Origin: Strigamia acuminata
Lineage: Eukaryota; Arthropoda; Chilopoda; Geophilomorpha; Linotaeniidae
DNA length: 64,000 nucleotides
Assembly: GCA_949358305.1 (NCBI GenBank)
Contig: OX442314.1
Location: forward strand, 15,555,060 to 15,619,059
Direction of reading: 5' to 3'
Both the position numbers and the translations under genes were made by a program. The notes beneath the pieces were generated by a model that saw only the letters and a program-made list of their open reading frames with translations, had not been told where the DNA came from and ran no database searches. Each line of letters opens with the position of its first letter. The first letter of the stretch is position 1. Positions 35,571 through 47,500 of this stretch are shown one piece after another.

Positions 35571-35572
35571 CG

Positions 35573-36182
35573 TGTGGTGACCACGAGGTCACAAAAGTGT
35601 TTTAATTAATCATAACCTAATAAATAGTAATTTTAATATTGATAGTAAAATGATTGTCAGATTATTGCGGGAAAATTAGCTATACTAGTTTTACCGTTTC
35701 TGCGAGACTGACGTGACAACGTCATAGATTTGCATAATTCCCCGAATTTATGCAAATACGTCATTTCCGGTCCAGCCACTATTTAAACCCGTGTCTGACC
35801 GGAAACCCCCACTTTATAGATACCAGAGCAACATTAGCATCACCACCTCACCGTCAGGCCGTTTTACCGGATTGATAGAGGATCGATGCCCGTTGCCAAT
35901 TACATCTATAAATCAGAGTCACAGATATTATCGTAGCAATACTACGATCGTAATATCTCCCGAAGCGAAGCGTTTGCGAACACGTGTTTCGCCAGACGCC
36001 ATTACCCTAGACAACAGTAGAAGCCACGTGTAAGACTGCCGTGCAGCAACAAATCGTATCCGCCAGCAAGGATCCGAGACCACATTGTTAAGTATCATTA
36101 TTGTATTATTACAAGTGTGAAATAAAGGGTGTTATTAGTAAGATATTGTGTAAGTTTATTTACCGGAATCAAGGTTACGACA
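35573..36182 (+). repeat. 3' long terminal repeat
   Basis: Identical by eye to 24685-25294 over all 610 bp, and ends CA directly before the ACAT target duplication. Its AATAAA (36121-36126) would terminate the element transcript. Confidence 0.95.
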
Positions 36183-36186
36183 ACAT
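36183..36186. repeat. Target-site duplication, right (ACAT)
   Basis: Matches 24681-24684 on the other side of the element. Confidence 0.85.
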
Positions 36187-37791
36187 GATTACAGCCAAAA
36201 GGCAAAAGAACTTCCACAAAACCCAAACTAACATTTTCATTTTCATTTTCATAGTTTGCTATGTAATTTTCATAATCCAATTTCATTGAGTAATCAAATT
36301 TTATTACAACATTTGTGAGGATTACAAGAAAAACAAAGCAGAAATTAGAAATTTAGGAAATTGTAATGAAAAATTTAAAGAATTTCCAGATTTCGTAATT
36401 AGAATTCACTAATTAACGAGTGTAAATACGAAAATAAACAACACAATTGATGCATACAGTTGGAAACTAGCAAACTGAGAATTATTTTGTAGAAAGAATT
36501 CTAGCAGAAATAAACGTAGTCCAGCAAAGGGAGAGTTTGGTTGTTGATCGCTTCTAGCAAAATCGATTTGAAGGTGGGTACACGAGGAGACTCACCCGTT
36601 CGTTAGGCGAGTAACAAGACAGACTGGCTTCTCATTAGTTCGGCTGCCAGCTCGCTCGTGCCCGCTTCGATGATCTCATTTGCATTAATGCCCAAATCTT
36701 GGTCTATCCGCCAAAGGCCTCGCTTGAGCTAGATGACACCATTTGCAATAAAGTGCTGCCAAAGCAGATCTGTCTCAAATGACAACATTGACTCATTCCA
36801 CAATTAAATGTTTACCTACTTAACTTTTCATATTTCTTCTTTCACTTTTGCACTTTTTTCCATTTTCCGCTCATCGATTTCTTGTGCGCTGTCTCCTTTC
36901 CCCCCCATCATTTCATCCTGCATATAAGTACAAAAATAAACTGTTGATTGAATGATTAAAAAAATCATAACCAAAGTATTAATGCTATAAAGTAAAGGTG
37001 ACATCTTAATGTACCCCTTAATAGTACACATACAAGTCATCGTACATCACGCTATTTGGGTATTAAACTGCAGTTTATTTCTTCCATTTTGAAAAGCATT
37101 TCAGCTCTTGCAGGGCTTGTTATAGCTCAATTATTATTTTTTATAGATTGGATAATGAAGGATTAATATTGCGATTCACTTTGGAAGAATTTAGTGCTTC
37201 AGATCTGGGAGGCAATTTTTATTGGATGTGGTAAGCAATTTTTCCACGCTTCGAGATTGGAAATTTTCTACACTTATTGTGTAAGTTATAATTACACAGT
37301 AATGTTTTAATGGGTTATTTAGTCGTAATAACATTTTTATTGCTTGTGTAGCAACTTCAACATGCTTAAAGATTTCTATACTCTATTTCTAAACCAAATT
37401 TACAAATCACAATAATATATACGGAGTATAATAATTGGTTATTACGGTATTTTTATTATGATTATATTAATTACATTTAACAATTTATTTTGTAGAAATA
37501 TACATTTTTATGAATTGTGAATTGTAAATATGAATTATGAGTTTGATTAAAATTATGTTTATTTTGAATTAATTTTCTTCTCAACGTTGATTCAAAGTAC
37601 CGCATGCTAATTAAGAACAAAAAATGCACAAAAATCATATGGAACCGTAAATACTGTTGAATGTTTCCACCAAAGAGTGCTGTATTGTCAAATTAAAAAA
37701 ACGATACAGTAATTAACTGTTTAATATCAGAAACCGATTGTGTCGTATACGCGCTATATGTCTTTCTTAGCATCATTGAATACCGGTAATG
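36187..37791. other. Intergenic AT-rich DNA
   Basis: No gene supported. A short TTTTCA-type tandem repeat (about 3.5 units) lies near 36,232-36,252, just outside the retrotransposon. Confidence 0.5.
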
Positions 37792-38342
37792 TTTAAGTTA
37801 TGCATTCATTGTAAACAATAGAAACAATGCACGGTTATGGTTAGGATGTGTGGAAACTGGTGGTTTCCAAAATGTACCAAATTAGTTTATGTCTTTTACC
37901 ACCGTGGCGCAAGTGAAAAACTCACTTGTGACCCGGATTAATGTATTTTCGGAATTTGAGGATTAGCTTAATCCTTTTGTTTTATATACTCAAAAAACTG
38001 AATAAAAATTCACTGTTCTTTCAAATGTAACACTGACTGTACGGTTTTTCTGAGTCCACCAACACTTCAAACTGAATCCAACTCCATCCGTCGTTTCAAC
38101 TAGTTTTTGAGCTTAAATCATTTATTCAAGTTGCTCGTGCAACGTTATAGGATGAGTTCCTAGGCATAGTAGGCAACCACAACCCCTTTGCTATATAAAA
38201 TCAGTCAACTCTAAATTCCAATATAGATAAGGATCCTTTATGTCTTGGCCATGTCATGGAATTACATTAATTCCTCCAACAGAAATGAAATTTGATTAGA
38301 CTTATTTCTACACCTTGCATAGATTATCTTTATGAATAACTT
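37792..38342. repeat. Dispersed repeat, copy B, split by an insertion
   Basis: Positions 37,792-37,842 and 38,172-38,342 align in order with the contiguous repeat at 16,984-17,197. The roughly 330 bp between them (about 37,843-38,171) is absent from the other copy. The insert is AT-rich, has no ORF, and shows no clear terminal repeats. A TTAGGATG-like word occurs at both ends and could be a degraded target duplication. Confidence 0.55.
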
Positions 38343-39041
38343 AAGACCGATTGTTTACCGTGTATGATACTTGAGATTATGTACCATGGTTATTTTAATG
38401 TCTAAAAACGTTTTTGTAGTCGGCTTAATATAATTTTGTACAGTTAAGGTTGACCCCCCTTTTGGATTAGTCAATCGTGGACAAAAGGGTTCGTCCACTC
38501 ATTTACCTATTCACCCACTTTCAGAATTAAATCACCCCGTTGGAATAACTGTGTATTATTCATGTACAACGATTGTGTCCTGGTGTTGTCACAACTGTGT
38601 GTCCCGTAGAGTGATAGACTGTGTGTCAGACGAACTGTGTGACTTGATGGCAATTCTGTGTTGCGATGATTAATTACGTATTTATGAGACAGTTCATACA
38701 ACCATGAATGTGTTGGTTAAAGTGACCAAGATTGGCATGATAGGTAAAACAAGAAAATAGAGATGACAAGAGTCATGTTGGACCCACCAAAACCAATCAG
38801 TTTTATTCATACAATGAAATGTAACATTTCTGGATGTCATTTCCGGATGCCAAATAAACTGGACTGTGTATTCACTGCAGAAAATAGCAACCAAAGACAA
38901 AGTCTGATGGTAAAATCACCTTCAGTTGTGGTGATGCAGAAAAACCAGCTGTACCACACGATTAGACCCAACCATTAGGACTGGAAAACATCATGTCATA
39001 ATTATAATGGTTAGAGACATTAATAAAGGGTTACATAAATG
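38343..39041. other. Non-coding DNA with a TGTGT-rich degenerate repeat
   Basis: Between about 38,570 and 38,660 the word ACTGTGTG or a close variant recurs five times at intervals of roughly 15-30 bp. A 71-codon plus-strand ORF at 38,763-38,978 contains a Cys/His cluster (CNISGCHF) but has no known pattern, so I do not call it a gene. Confidence 0.4.
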
Positions 39042-39172
39042 CAGTGTTGTATCTCGTTCATTAAATTGTGAACGCGTTCAAGTTCGCCTTCAAGACAATG
39101 TGAACGGATTCACGTCCACGTTCACTTTAATTTTTTTCAAAGTGAACTAAGTCCGCTTTAACGAGATAACAT
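39042..39172. mobile_element. Possible degraded hAT-like MITE
   Basis: The left end reads CAGTGTTGTATCTCGTT, and the right end contains the reverse complement of TGTTATCTCGTT (the same core with a 2-bp gap). The interior holds further complementary words (AAAGTGAAC with GTTCACTTT). CAGTG ends are common in hAT elements. The flanking 8-mers CATAAATG and TATTAATG match at 6 of 8 positions, compatible with an old target duplication. The evidence is degenerate. Confidence 0.4.
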
Positions 39173-42100
39173 TATTAATGAGCTTATACATATCCATTAT
39201 TGTCAAGCATAGTTATTAAATAATGTAAATATCTATCGTATTGAATATGCACACGCTCATTATTTCCAGTAACATTAAATTAAAGTGTCACAAGCTTACT
39301 ATGTGTATGTTATTTTATCTCATGTTGTGCTTAGAAACTGCTCAAACCAGCCAATTTAAACTTGTTAGTGCCGCCCGATGTGTTTTTGCGAAATTGTATT
39401 TAGTATCGCTTTTGCATAAAGCGACACAAGATCAACATCATCACATCACTAATTAACAAACATTTTGTCAATATAAGCTTGGAAAGAATTCAAATTGGCA
39501 ATTAAGCGAAAATAGAAGCTTCGTTTATTAGTACGTACGACTCAGTCTTAACATTAGTCCCAGTGGCGCCATGATGGACATCTACGTCAATTGGTCTTGT
39601 TTAAAAAACTGATTAAGTCTCATGTTCAATGATGGAGCGACTGATTGGACCCTCACCCCACGAGACGAGAATCAGCCATGAGACAAATGAAGTGATCCAT
39701 CATATGACACACCACCTCCTTTTCAATCACGATTGGATCACACTGGGATTTGATAAAAGATAAAGAAAGAAAAAAAAAAAGCAAATTTTCTTCCTCTTCA
39801 ACAATTGGAATTGAAATCAAGTGTTTATTGCTCACAAAGCAGATCTGCTTTCCCATTCCTCTTCTGCGCCTATTCTGTGAGCAAATATTTGTCTTTCTTC
39901 CGTTAGCTACAGGTGGGATTTTGTTAGCTAAGACTCATCCATAACCAAAGAAATTGATCCCAGACAAATGCATTTATCAAAACGGGAACACTATACAAAG
40001 ACGACATAGAGAATAAAACGAGGTGAAACGAAACAATTCATCTTGTACTCAATTCCCATACAGCTAAACAACATCCTCTCGACGTATGACAGAGTGAACA
40101 AGAAGAAGAAACAAACTATTTTTCTTTTTCCATCTCCTGTGCTGGAAAAATATATTTACAAAAGAGAGATAAGTGAAGTTTGAGCCATGTGCTGAATCAC
40201 TCGTCATGTATAAATCAAATCGACGAGACCCGTGTGCAGTTCGAGGCTTCAACTTGAATGTTGCAACCAATGGTTTTAGTGGTAAGCTTAGATCGTGAGT
40301 CGTGATGTGATGTTGGTACAAGTAAGGTCCTGGTCTGCTTCTCTTAGAGATCCATCGCCAAGACAACTTGATTGATTTCCTACTTTCACTCTAAATGTCA
40401 CTTGATGGACACTGCATGAGCCATCCACATAGAAACGAGATCAACAAGTTTATTTTTCTTCTCTCTTTTTTTTACATCATTTGTACAAAAATAACACCAA
40501 TGATGTTTACGTCCGAGTTTTGCAATCATTACAAACATCTCGTTTTTTAAAAGAAAAATCCAGCGTTTAAAAGAACCGAAAGTCTACCTCATTATGCTGT
40601 TGGTATAATGTTTATATGCCAATGTGTTATTCTTGTAGTGTGGTGCCACAAGGGCGACGCCAATTTTTGTTTAGTCTACTTCTAGCATAATATTACTGTC
40701 TCCTCTATGCGTAACTCTTAGTTTGAATAACTATGTAGAAAGTAGTACTCCATGTTGCTGGCTGAATAATATCCTCAAGTACAAATATTTGTATGAAATA
40801 ATTAAGAGTTTTAATTAATTTAGTAACATCAGTTTAGGAACATTAATATTTTATTTCATGCACAAAACAGCAACTTTTGTTTACAAAAGTTACACAATAA
40901 TTTGAACGAAAACAGCCTGCAGTGGTAACTGTGCCTCAACGTATAACCATGAACAACGGATAACACGGACATGTATCCGTGTGTTATTTCCTATTGATTC
41001 GTTGTACTGTGCACTGATTGGATGACAGCAATCACGTGTCAAGCACGGCTTGCCAACTAAACATGTTTGTTACCTGTTGTCATCCCAGAATGCAGTGCAG
41101 CTACATATTATGTGGCGCCATTGTGGCAAAACGCACTGAACACGTGGATACATGTCCATGTTATCCTTGGTTCATGGTAGAACTACGTGGGGAGGGGATG
41201 ATATTGTTTGTTGTATTTTAGTGCCATCTCTTGATGGGCATGGCTTTCTATTGAGACACTGTTTATTCATGGAATTGTTTCCGATCGTGGTATTGTTTAT
41301 TCTGGTTATTACTTCTGTCACATGAATAGTGTTGGTGGTGGTGTCCTCCTTAACGTAGTTCTATGCCAAAAAAATCTTTTTTTTAGTGTAATTTCCGTCG
41401 AATAATACAAAAACAACGCCACACATAATTCTTTTTTTTACAAATCATCACTGTTTGTGACATATACAAGATGGATAATTGGATTTGTTGGTTTGTATTA
41501 TTTTTTTTTTAAATTGCTAAGGATCTATCTTATATTTCACAAATAGAAAATGTAATCAAATAATATTTATTATTTAATGTTATTTATTATTTGAAAATTG
41601 GTGCAAGGACTCACTCAAGGAGCGCTGCTATTTTGTAGCTCTATTGCTCTAATAATACTATCACAAAAAAAAGAAAAAAAAGAAAGCAGACCAATTTTGC
41701 TTCTACATCTACCAGCTGCTAGTAATTCACAAAAAGGCTCAAAGATTTATGACGTGATATGAAAACAATTTGTAAAAGAAGAACCGGTAACTTCACAAAC
41801 AAAGTCAACAAAAAAGTTGAAGAAAAATATGTATCAGTTGATTGAAGTTTGAAAGAAAGAAAAGGTGCAAGAAAAAGATTAAACTAACATAAAGCCATAC
41901 AATAAAACGGATAAAAAAAATATTAAAAAATGTAGTGAGGGATTTTGTGGACGCAGGGACTCAAATAATGAAGCATTCAAACAGTTATAGCAAAACTCAC
42001 CATCAGAGTGCAATCAAAGTCAGATTGCAAACAAAATAACTCACGACTTAAGAAAAGGATCCGCCAAAACAACTGAAGAGACATATAAGGAGTAAAATCT

Positions 42101-44538
42101 CAGAGGATTTAATGATTGATAAAATTTTCTTTATGACAATTTCCGACCAATGTGCTGGACTAGCAAAAGAAAGTTGGCACTGCATGTGCTGCTAAAAGAT
42201 AAGTCAGAGAAAAAATTATAAGCCGACATTTAAAGGGTGGAAGAAGGAAAGCTCCACATCCGATTTTCTCGGGGTGACTGTGACTTATATGTTAGAGAAC
42301 ATGTGTCAACGATGAAAACAAGAAAAGGAAGTAATATCTATCTGACCGGAATGGATATCCAAATGACACAAGGAGAACTTCAACTTTGTGTCTTTTTACG
42401 ACAAGTTGAGATTCCAAACATTAAGTTTGATTGCAAAATCTTTTCTTCTTCATTTTTTTGTGTGCAATTTTCTTAAACTTTAGCACATAAGAAAGTGTAT
42501 TTCAAACGGCAAGTTTTACTGGTTTACTTTAGAACATGACAGTTAGAATAAATAAATAAAAAAAAAACCTTAAAAGCACTTTTCTGAACTAGCTACACAA
42601 ACAGACCCAATACGATCAAATGGAACAAGTTGACAGATAAATTGCAAAATGTGGTATGTCTGTGTGCAAACTCGCAAACGTTCACTTAATTTCGCACGTG
42701 CATCGAATGAGTCCCCAGTGTGGGCGGGAAGAATTGTCGACCACGTCAAAGACGGTAGAACATCTCTGGGGAAAATTCAAAATGTCCAGGCAAACACTCT
42801 TTATGATGTTGATGGGTGATCAGCATCTCCCCACATTTCCTTAGAATGAAGTCATTTGCTGAAAGCACGAAAATGTTTTCTGTTTTATTTTTCGGCACTG
42901 TCGTGGCAAATAACTGTAATTGAACGTAATTTAAATAAAGCAGCAGAAATAATTATACTAAATAAAAGCGTTTGAATGGAGGGGAAAAGGAACAAAAGAA
43001 GCTTCGTTCTCCTACTATATCCAATTAATTCAGAATTGATTTTTCTCTACAGAAAATGACCGTTGTATAGATTTTTTTTTGTTCAGGTTTAATGTACGAG
43101 AAAATAATTTGATTTCAAGTCAGATAAAAATTGGAAAAAAAAAATTAAAATTGATAATTTTATCAACTCACACTTGAAAATTTTTTTTCTTTATTTTTGG
43201 CATGTAAAACTTACAATGTTAGAAGGGAGAAATTAAAATCAATACCACTCACTTATAATTCAAAGTAAACGCTGTTTGGTATAGTCCTTGCTTATAAGCA
43301 TTATACTGTCATAATTAATATATAAATAACAAATGCAATTTTAAAATTTGCGGAGCAAATTAACAATTTAAATTACACAAATTAGTATAATATAAATACC
43401 TTAAGTCAACAACATTTATTGGCTTAATATAATTATAATTTTACTTCATAACATTTTTTAATATTTCATAAAATTTAGAATTTAAAATACTTCCTACTCA
43501 AGCACTTTTGGATTTTTTTTCAATTTAGTTGATGAAAGAAAATTCACACTTAGTTTTAAAAAATATTAAAAAGGTTTATGAGCATTCCCAAACCAGTTTT
43601 ACAAACAAACAGCCAAGTAAACCCAATCAATACCAATACCATTAGCTATAAAAACATACTAAAGAAAACACAAAAAGAAAAGAAAAAATCGAAAAAAAAT
43701 CCAGATGTTTCTCTAACCACGAACACAAGCTGACAGAAAAATGCGCAATTTCTAGCACCGATTACAATACCTTATTGCAGTCAAAATAAATACCATGATT
43801 CATTAGAAGAATACGTCAAGATCATTGAATTGCCTAAGTCTCAACGTGCAGCGCCAATCGTAATTCAGGATATAAAAGGAGAAAGTGAGAGAACGTAGGG
43901 TTGTGGATCGTAAAGCTCCATCTAACTGAACAATTTATGTTCAACTTCTGACTCCCTTCCATTAAACCTGAATAGATTGTGGTGAGAAATAGATGAATTT
44001 TGATTGCCGAGACAACAAACTATTACATATCACACAAGTTAGTCATGGTCAAAAGATAAAATTATTATGATGTCGCCCCATTTTAACTGGCACTCACCTA
44101 ATGTTTACTAAGCAATTAATCTGCACATTATTCGCAAAATGTTTTATTTATTCTCATGAAACCATAAACTTCAAAATGCTCGTCTTTAAGGTCATTCAGT
44201 TGCTTCTAGGTTGCGTCCAAACCAGAAGCAGTCAGCATGAAACTCTGTGATCTATTTCCCCAGCAGAGCTCATGCCACAGCGACCGACAAAGGTCAGGGC
44301 TTAGACGGCTGTTCCGACTTGGTGTCCTGCAAACGAATGCGAAAAAAAAAAGAATGGACCTTTTCTTTCATGCCAGCAAGTTTAACAGAATCTTGAGGGA
44401 AAAAAATATGAAAAATTGAACCCATGAAAATGTTGTGAAAGTGAAGGATTTATCCTGCCAAGATTCGTACAAAAGTTGGGCTTTAATTTATACAAAGGAA
44501 CGTGAAATATTTAAAATATGTCAAATATCCTACCACGA

Positions 44539-44539
<1 letters not shown>
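39173..44539. other. Long stretch without supportable genes
   Basis: No exon, RNA gene or clear mobile element was recognised on either strand. ORFs at 39241-39456, 40064-40366, 41018-41221 and 42237-42476 are short, match no family, and lack convincing splice contexts. Confidence 0.5.

Positions 44540-44571
<32 letters not shown>
44540..44571. repeat. Poly-A tract (32 bases)
   Basis: Uninterrupted run of A. No retroposon body or target duplication was recognised on its left, so it is listed as a simple repeat. Confidence 0.9.
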
Positions 44572-44572
<1 letters not shown>

Positions 44573-47500
44573 AAGAGACATTTTCTTTCTTGTGACAAAT
44601 TAAAATGAGAAATTGTAAATTAAATACTAACCGCTATTTTATTTTTGTCATTCCAATCGACAATAATAATAGCCGTTTAATCTTTCAATTTATTTCTCTC
44701 ACCCGCACTTTTTTGTGCACACAAAAAATGAACTTTCTTATCAATACGAGGTGACAGAAGAAAATTGGTCCACATAATATTCTGCTCCAATATTCCATAA
44801 ATGAAGCAGGGCTCAGTGAGTGGCCACTATTTTTCTCTGATGTTGTTGACTTACAGGAGCAAAAGGTGGAATTCAGCCTCTACGAAAAATCTTATCTTTA
44901 TTGGATATAAAAGAAGCTGACGAATCACTTAGACCAGGGCAGCAGTCAATGCACTGCTTCTGTCGCTTCTCATTACCATTCTAATCTAAAAAGAACTCGA
45001 GCTAAGCCACTCCATACAGTAACTGGTCACAATTAATCGCATTTAGGATCCGCTTAAGCAACGTTATCCTATTCACAAACTTCCATTATGAAAGGAAGCT
45101 AAGTTTGAAGCTAATCAACAGTTTTCTTAGGAACTTTTATTACCGATAACACCCTTTAGGGAAAGGGCAGTAAACCCCCCTCCCGCCAAAAGATTGCATC
45201 TGGCGAGCCACGTGTTGGGCCATCGTATGGAAGAAGCCCGTTGCAATGGTCAGCAGAGGTCGTGTGGTCGGTCGTATAAAACGTGCGACAGTTTCAAATC
45301 AACAATTCTATCATGAGCTACAAGATATTTTTTTTTCAAGCTGAGCGTTTGGAGCAATCGCGCACTCACTTTGACTCTTTCACTTGTGCTTTTAAAGGGC
45401 ATGAAGGATTTCCGCCTATGGACCATTACTAGACGAAGAATAGGTGCTCACATGAGCGGTGACGATTGTTATAAGCAGCATACCAATGATGTCATCATAA
45501 ATGATGGCATTGCGTATTCCACGAGTTGAAGAAGACAGGAAGTATTAACCATATAAAAGGAAAGGAAAGGGAGGAAGGCAAAGATTTTGCCAGATATGAT
45601 CTCGAATTGAAAGAGGCGGATAGAAGCTTACTTGAAAATTCTCGCCACACCATCTCGCACTGAACTTGGCAGATGACAGATTTTAAGACGTGTAATGGTT
45701 TCCTAACCACAAGAAAATTCACAACACCTTTGAGCATTCTATATATATATTTACAGCGGTAAGAGAATTATGGAAAAATCGAATGAAAAATTTGCAAATT
45801 TATTTTCGCTCTCTTCCATTTGCAAGAAGAAAAATGCTGGCAAAGATCCGAAAAAGTTGTTTAGAGTAGAATTATTAAGCGACAATTGTTTTGATAAGTG
45901 TAAATATATCAACTCTAACATTAAAAGAAATTAGTTGGTGCAGATCGGTGCAATCCCCTTTGGAATCATATATAACGTTGAGAGTTGGCTCTGTAGAAGA
46001 GTTGAGATATAAAAGCGGCCACACACAGATGGACATTCGAAATCACGTCATAAAGTTGAAGTTGAAATGCCCCAGCTATAAAAGTCCGTTCTTCCATTAA
46101 ATCATGCGATCATGTGACCAATCACACACAAAAACTGAAAATCAACATAACCCAAAAAATTAAAATTAAGTTAATCAGTCTTTTTGCTCATGTTTTTTCC
46201 TCTTTTGACATTATTTCCAATCTTCATACGTGGGATTAGAGATAAAGATATGAGTAAGAATTTTTCAAGTCAAAACGGGTCCAACTGTATGTTTAAGTAT
46301 GAAGCTTATTCTGACTCCAGTTGTAAATTATATTAAGGAGACCTGTGCTTTAGTCTTCAACTATTTCTTTTTATTACACGAGATCAACAACAGTAATAAA
46401 AAAGAATAAAAAAAATAAAGAAGAAGAATAAAAAAGAAAGAGAAAAAGAGAAAAGTTATATAACTGGAAACATGAGATGAAAAAAACATTCAGTCTTTCA
46501 ATCTATCTTCTACATGAAAACGGGAAAATAAAAAGAAAATAAGTTGAGCTTCAAGAATATATCCCACAGTTTGGTCAGTGTCAAGCAAAAACATCTCAAG
46601 CTCGGATTACGGTAAAATAATATTGCAACTCACAAACCACTAGCACATCTTTTTCCCATCCACAACGAAAACACTCGAAAAAGAGAATCGAAACTAAAGA
46701 TCGACACTGCCAAGAAGAAAAGATGTTTTAAAAAAAAGGTAAATATATAAGAAAAAAAAACTATAGTGCAATATCCTACATCTGCAAATTCTATCAAACT
46801 AAGTGGATTTTTTTTTGTTTTACTTTCTCCATTATTCTATCTTCCACACACAACTGAACTAAACTTTCCTTCTCTTTCTTCTTTTTACATGAATATGTTA
46901 ATATTTGCATGGGAGCTCAGCAGGGGCTGTCAACCGAGGATCGTAAAAATCTTTTTATTCTCCTTCCTAAAACTTGCACGCTCTTTTCCTCTCTTTCTCT
47001 CTTCCTCTCGTCTTGTCTTTATACTTTTCCCTCTCCTGCTTTTTCTTTTTTTGTGTGATGAAGATTGTGTGTCAGTCAGTGAACATCTTAGGCGTCGAAC
47101 TAAAGCAGAGAGATTAAAGATGCAGCCAAAAAATTTTCGTCATCTCAATGTACCACAAAGAGGAGGAGTCCTAGCAAAATCTCGCGGGCTAAAGATGAAC
47201 CCTCCTCGCAGAAGGTCCTTAAGTTAAAAACTGCACAAGGGGTTGGTGTAACGGGGGTTCTGTCGCACGAGACAAAAGGCAGAGACGCACAACCCTTGCT
47301 CGATTTATATGACGCTTGTGCAGCTATTTTACTGCCATTAGCGTAACCAGCTCGAGAGTCTTTATTGTTCTTACTGAACTTTCATAATTTATTCTCGAGA
47401 GCTTTTTGCATCTGCATTCTCATTTCTTCCTCTTACAAATCTCTTAGGATCAAAGTTTTAAAGGTTTTAGAAATTTCTTTCAAATTATTTTTACCACAAA

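Larger units (their letters stand above)
24685..36182 (+). mobile_element. Full-length Ty3/gypsy-type LTR retrotransposon
   Basis: The 11,498-bp element is bounded by two 610-bp LTRs that begin TG and end CA and appear identical base for base. It is flanked by a 4-bp duplication ACAT (24681-24684 and 36183-36186). Order on the plus strand: LTR, tRNA-Pro-type primer-binding site, Gag, Pol (protease, reverse transcriptase, RNase H, integrase), a third long ORF, polypurine tract, LTR. Integrase after RNase H and a D-D35-E core place it in Ty3/gypsy (Metaviridae-like). Identical LTRs mean insertion too recent for substitutions to accumulate or be visible. A MITE interrupts the integrase, so this copy cannot supply a full Pol by itself. 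Confidence 0.97.

Noticed and set aside
38763-38978. 71-codon ORF with a Cys/His cluster
   Set aside because: The Cys/His spacing fits no zinc-finger class I know, and there is no splice or promoter support.
46766-47227. 153-codon plus-strand ORF with apparent hydrophobic segments
   Set aside because: The hydrophobicity comes from T-rich DNA. No domain, no promoter or splice context.
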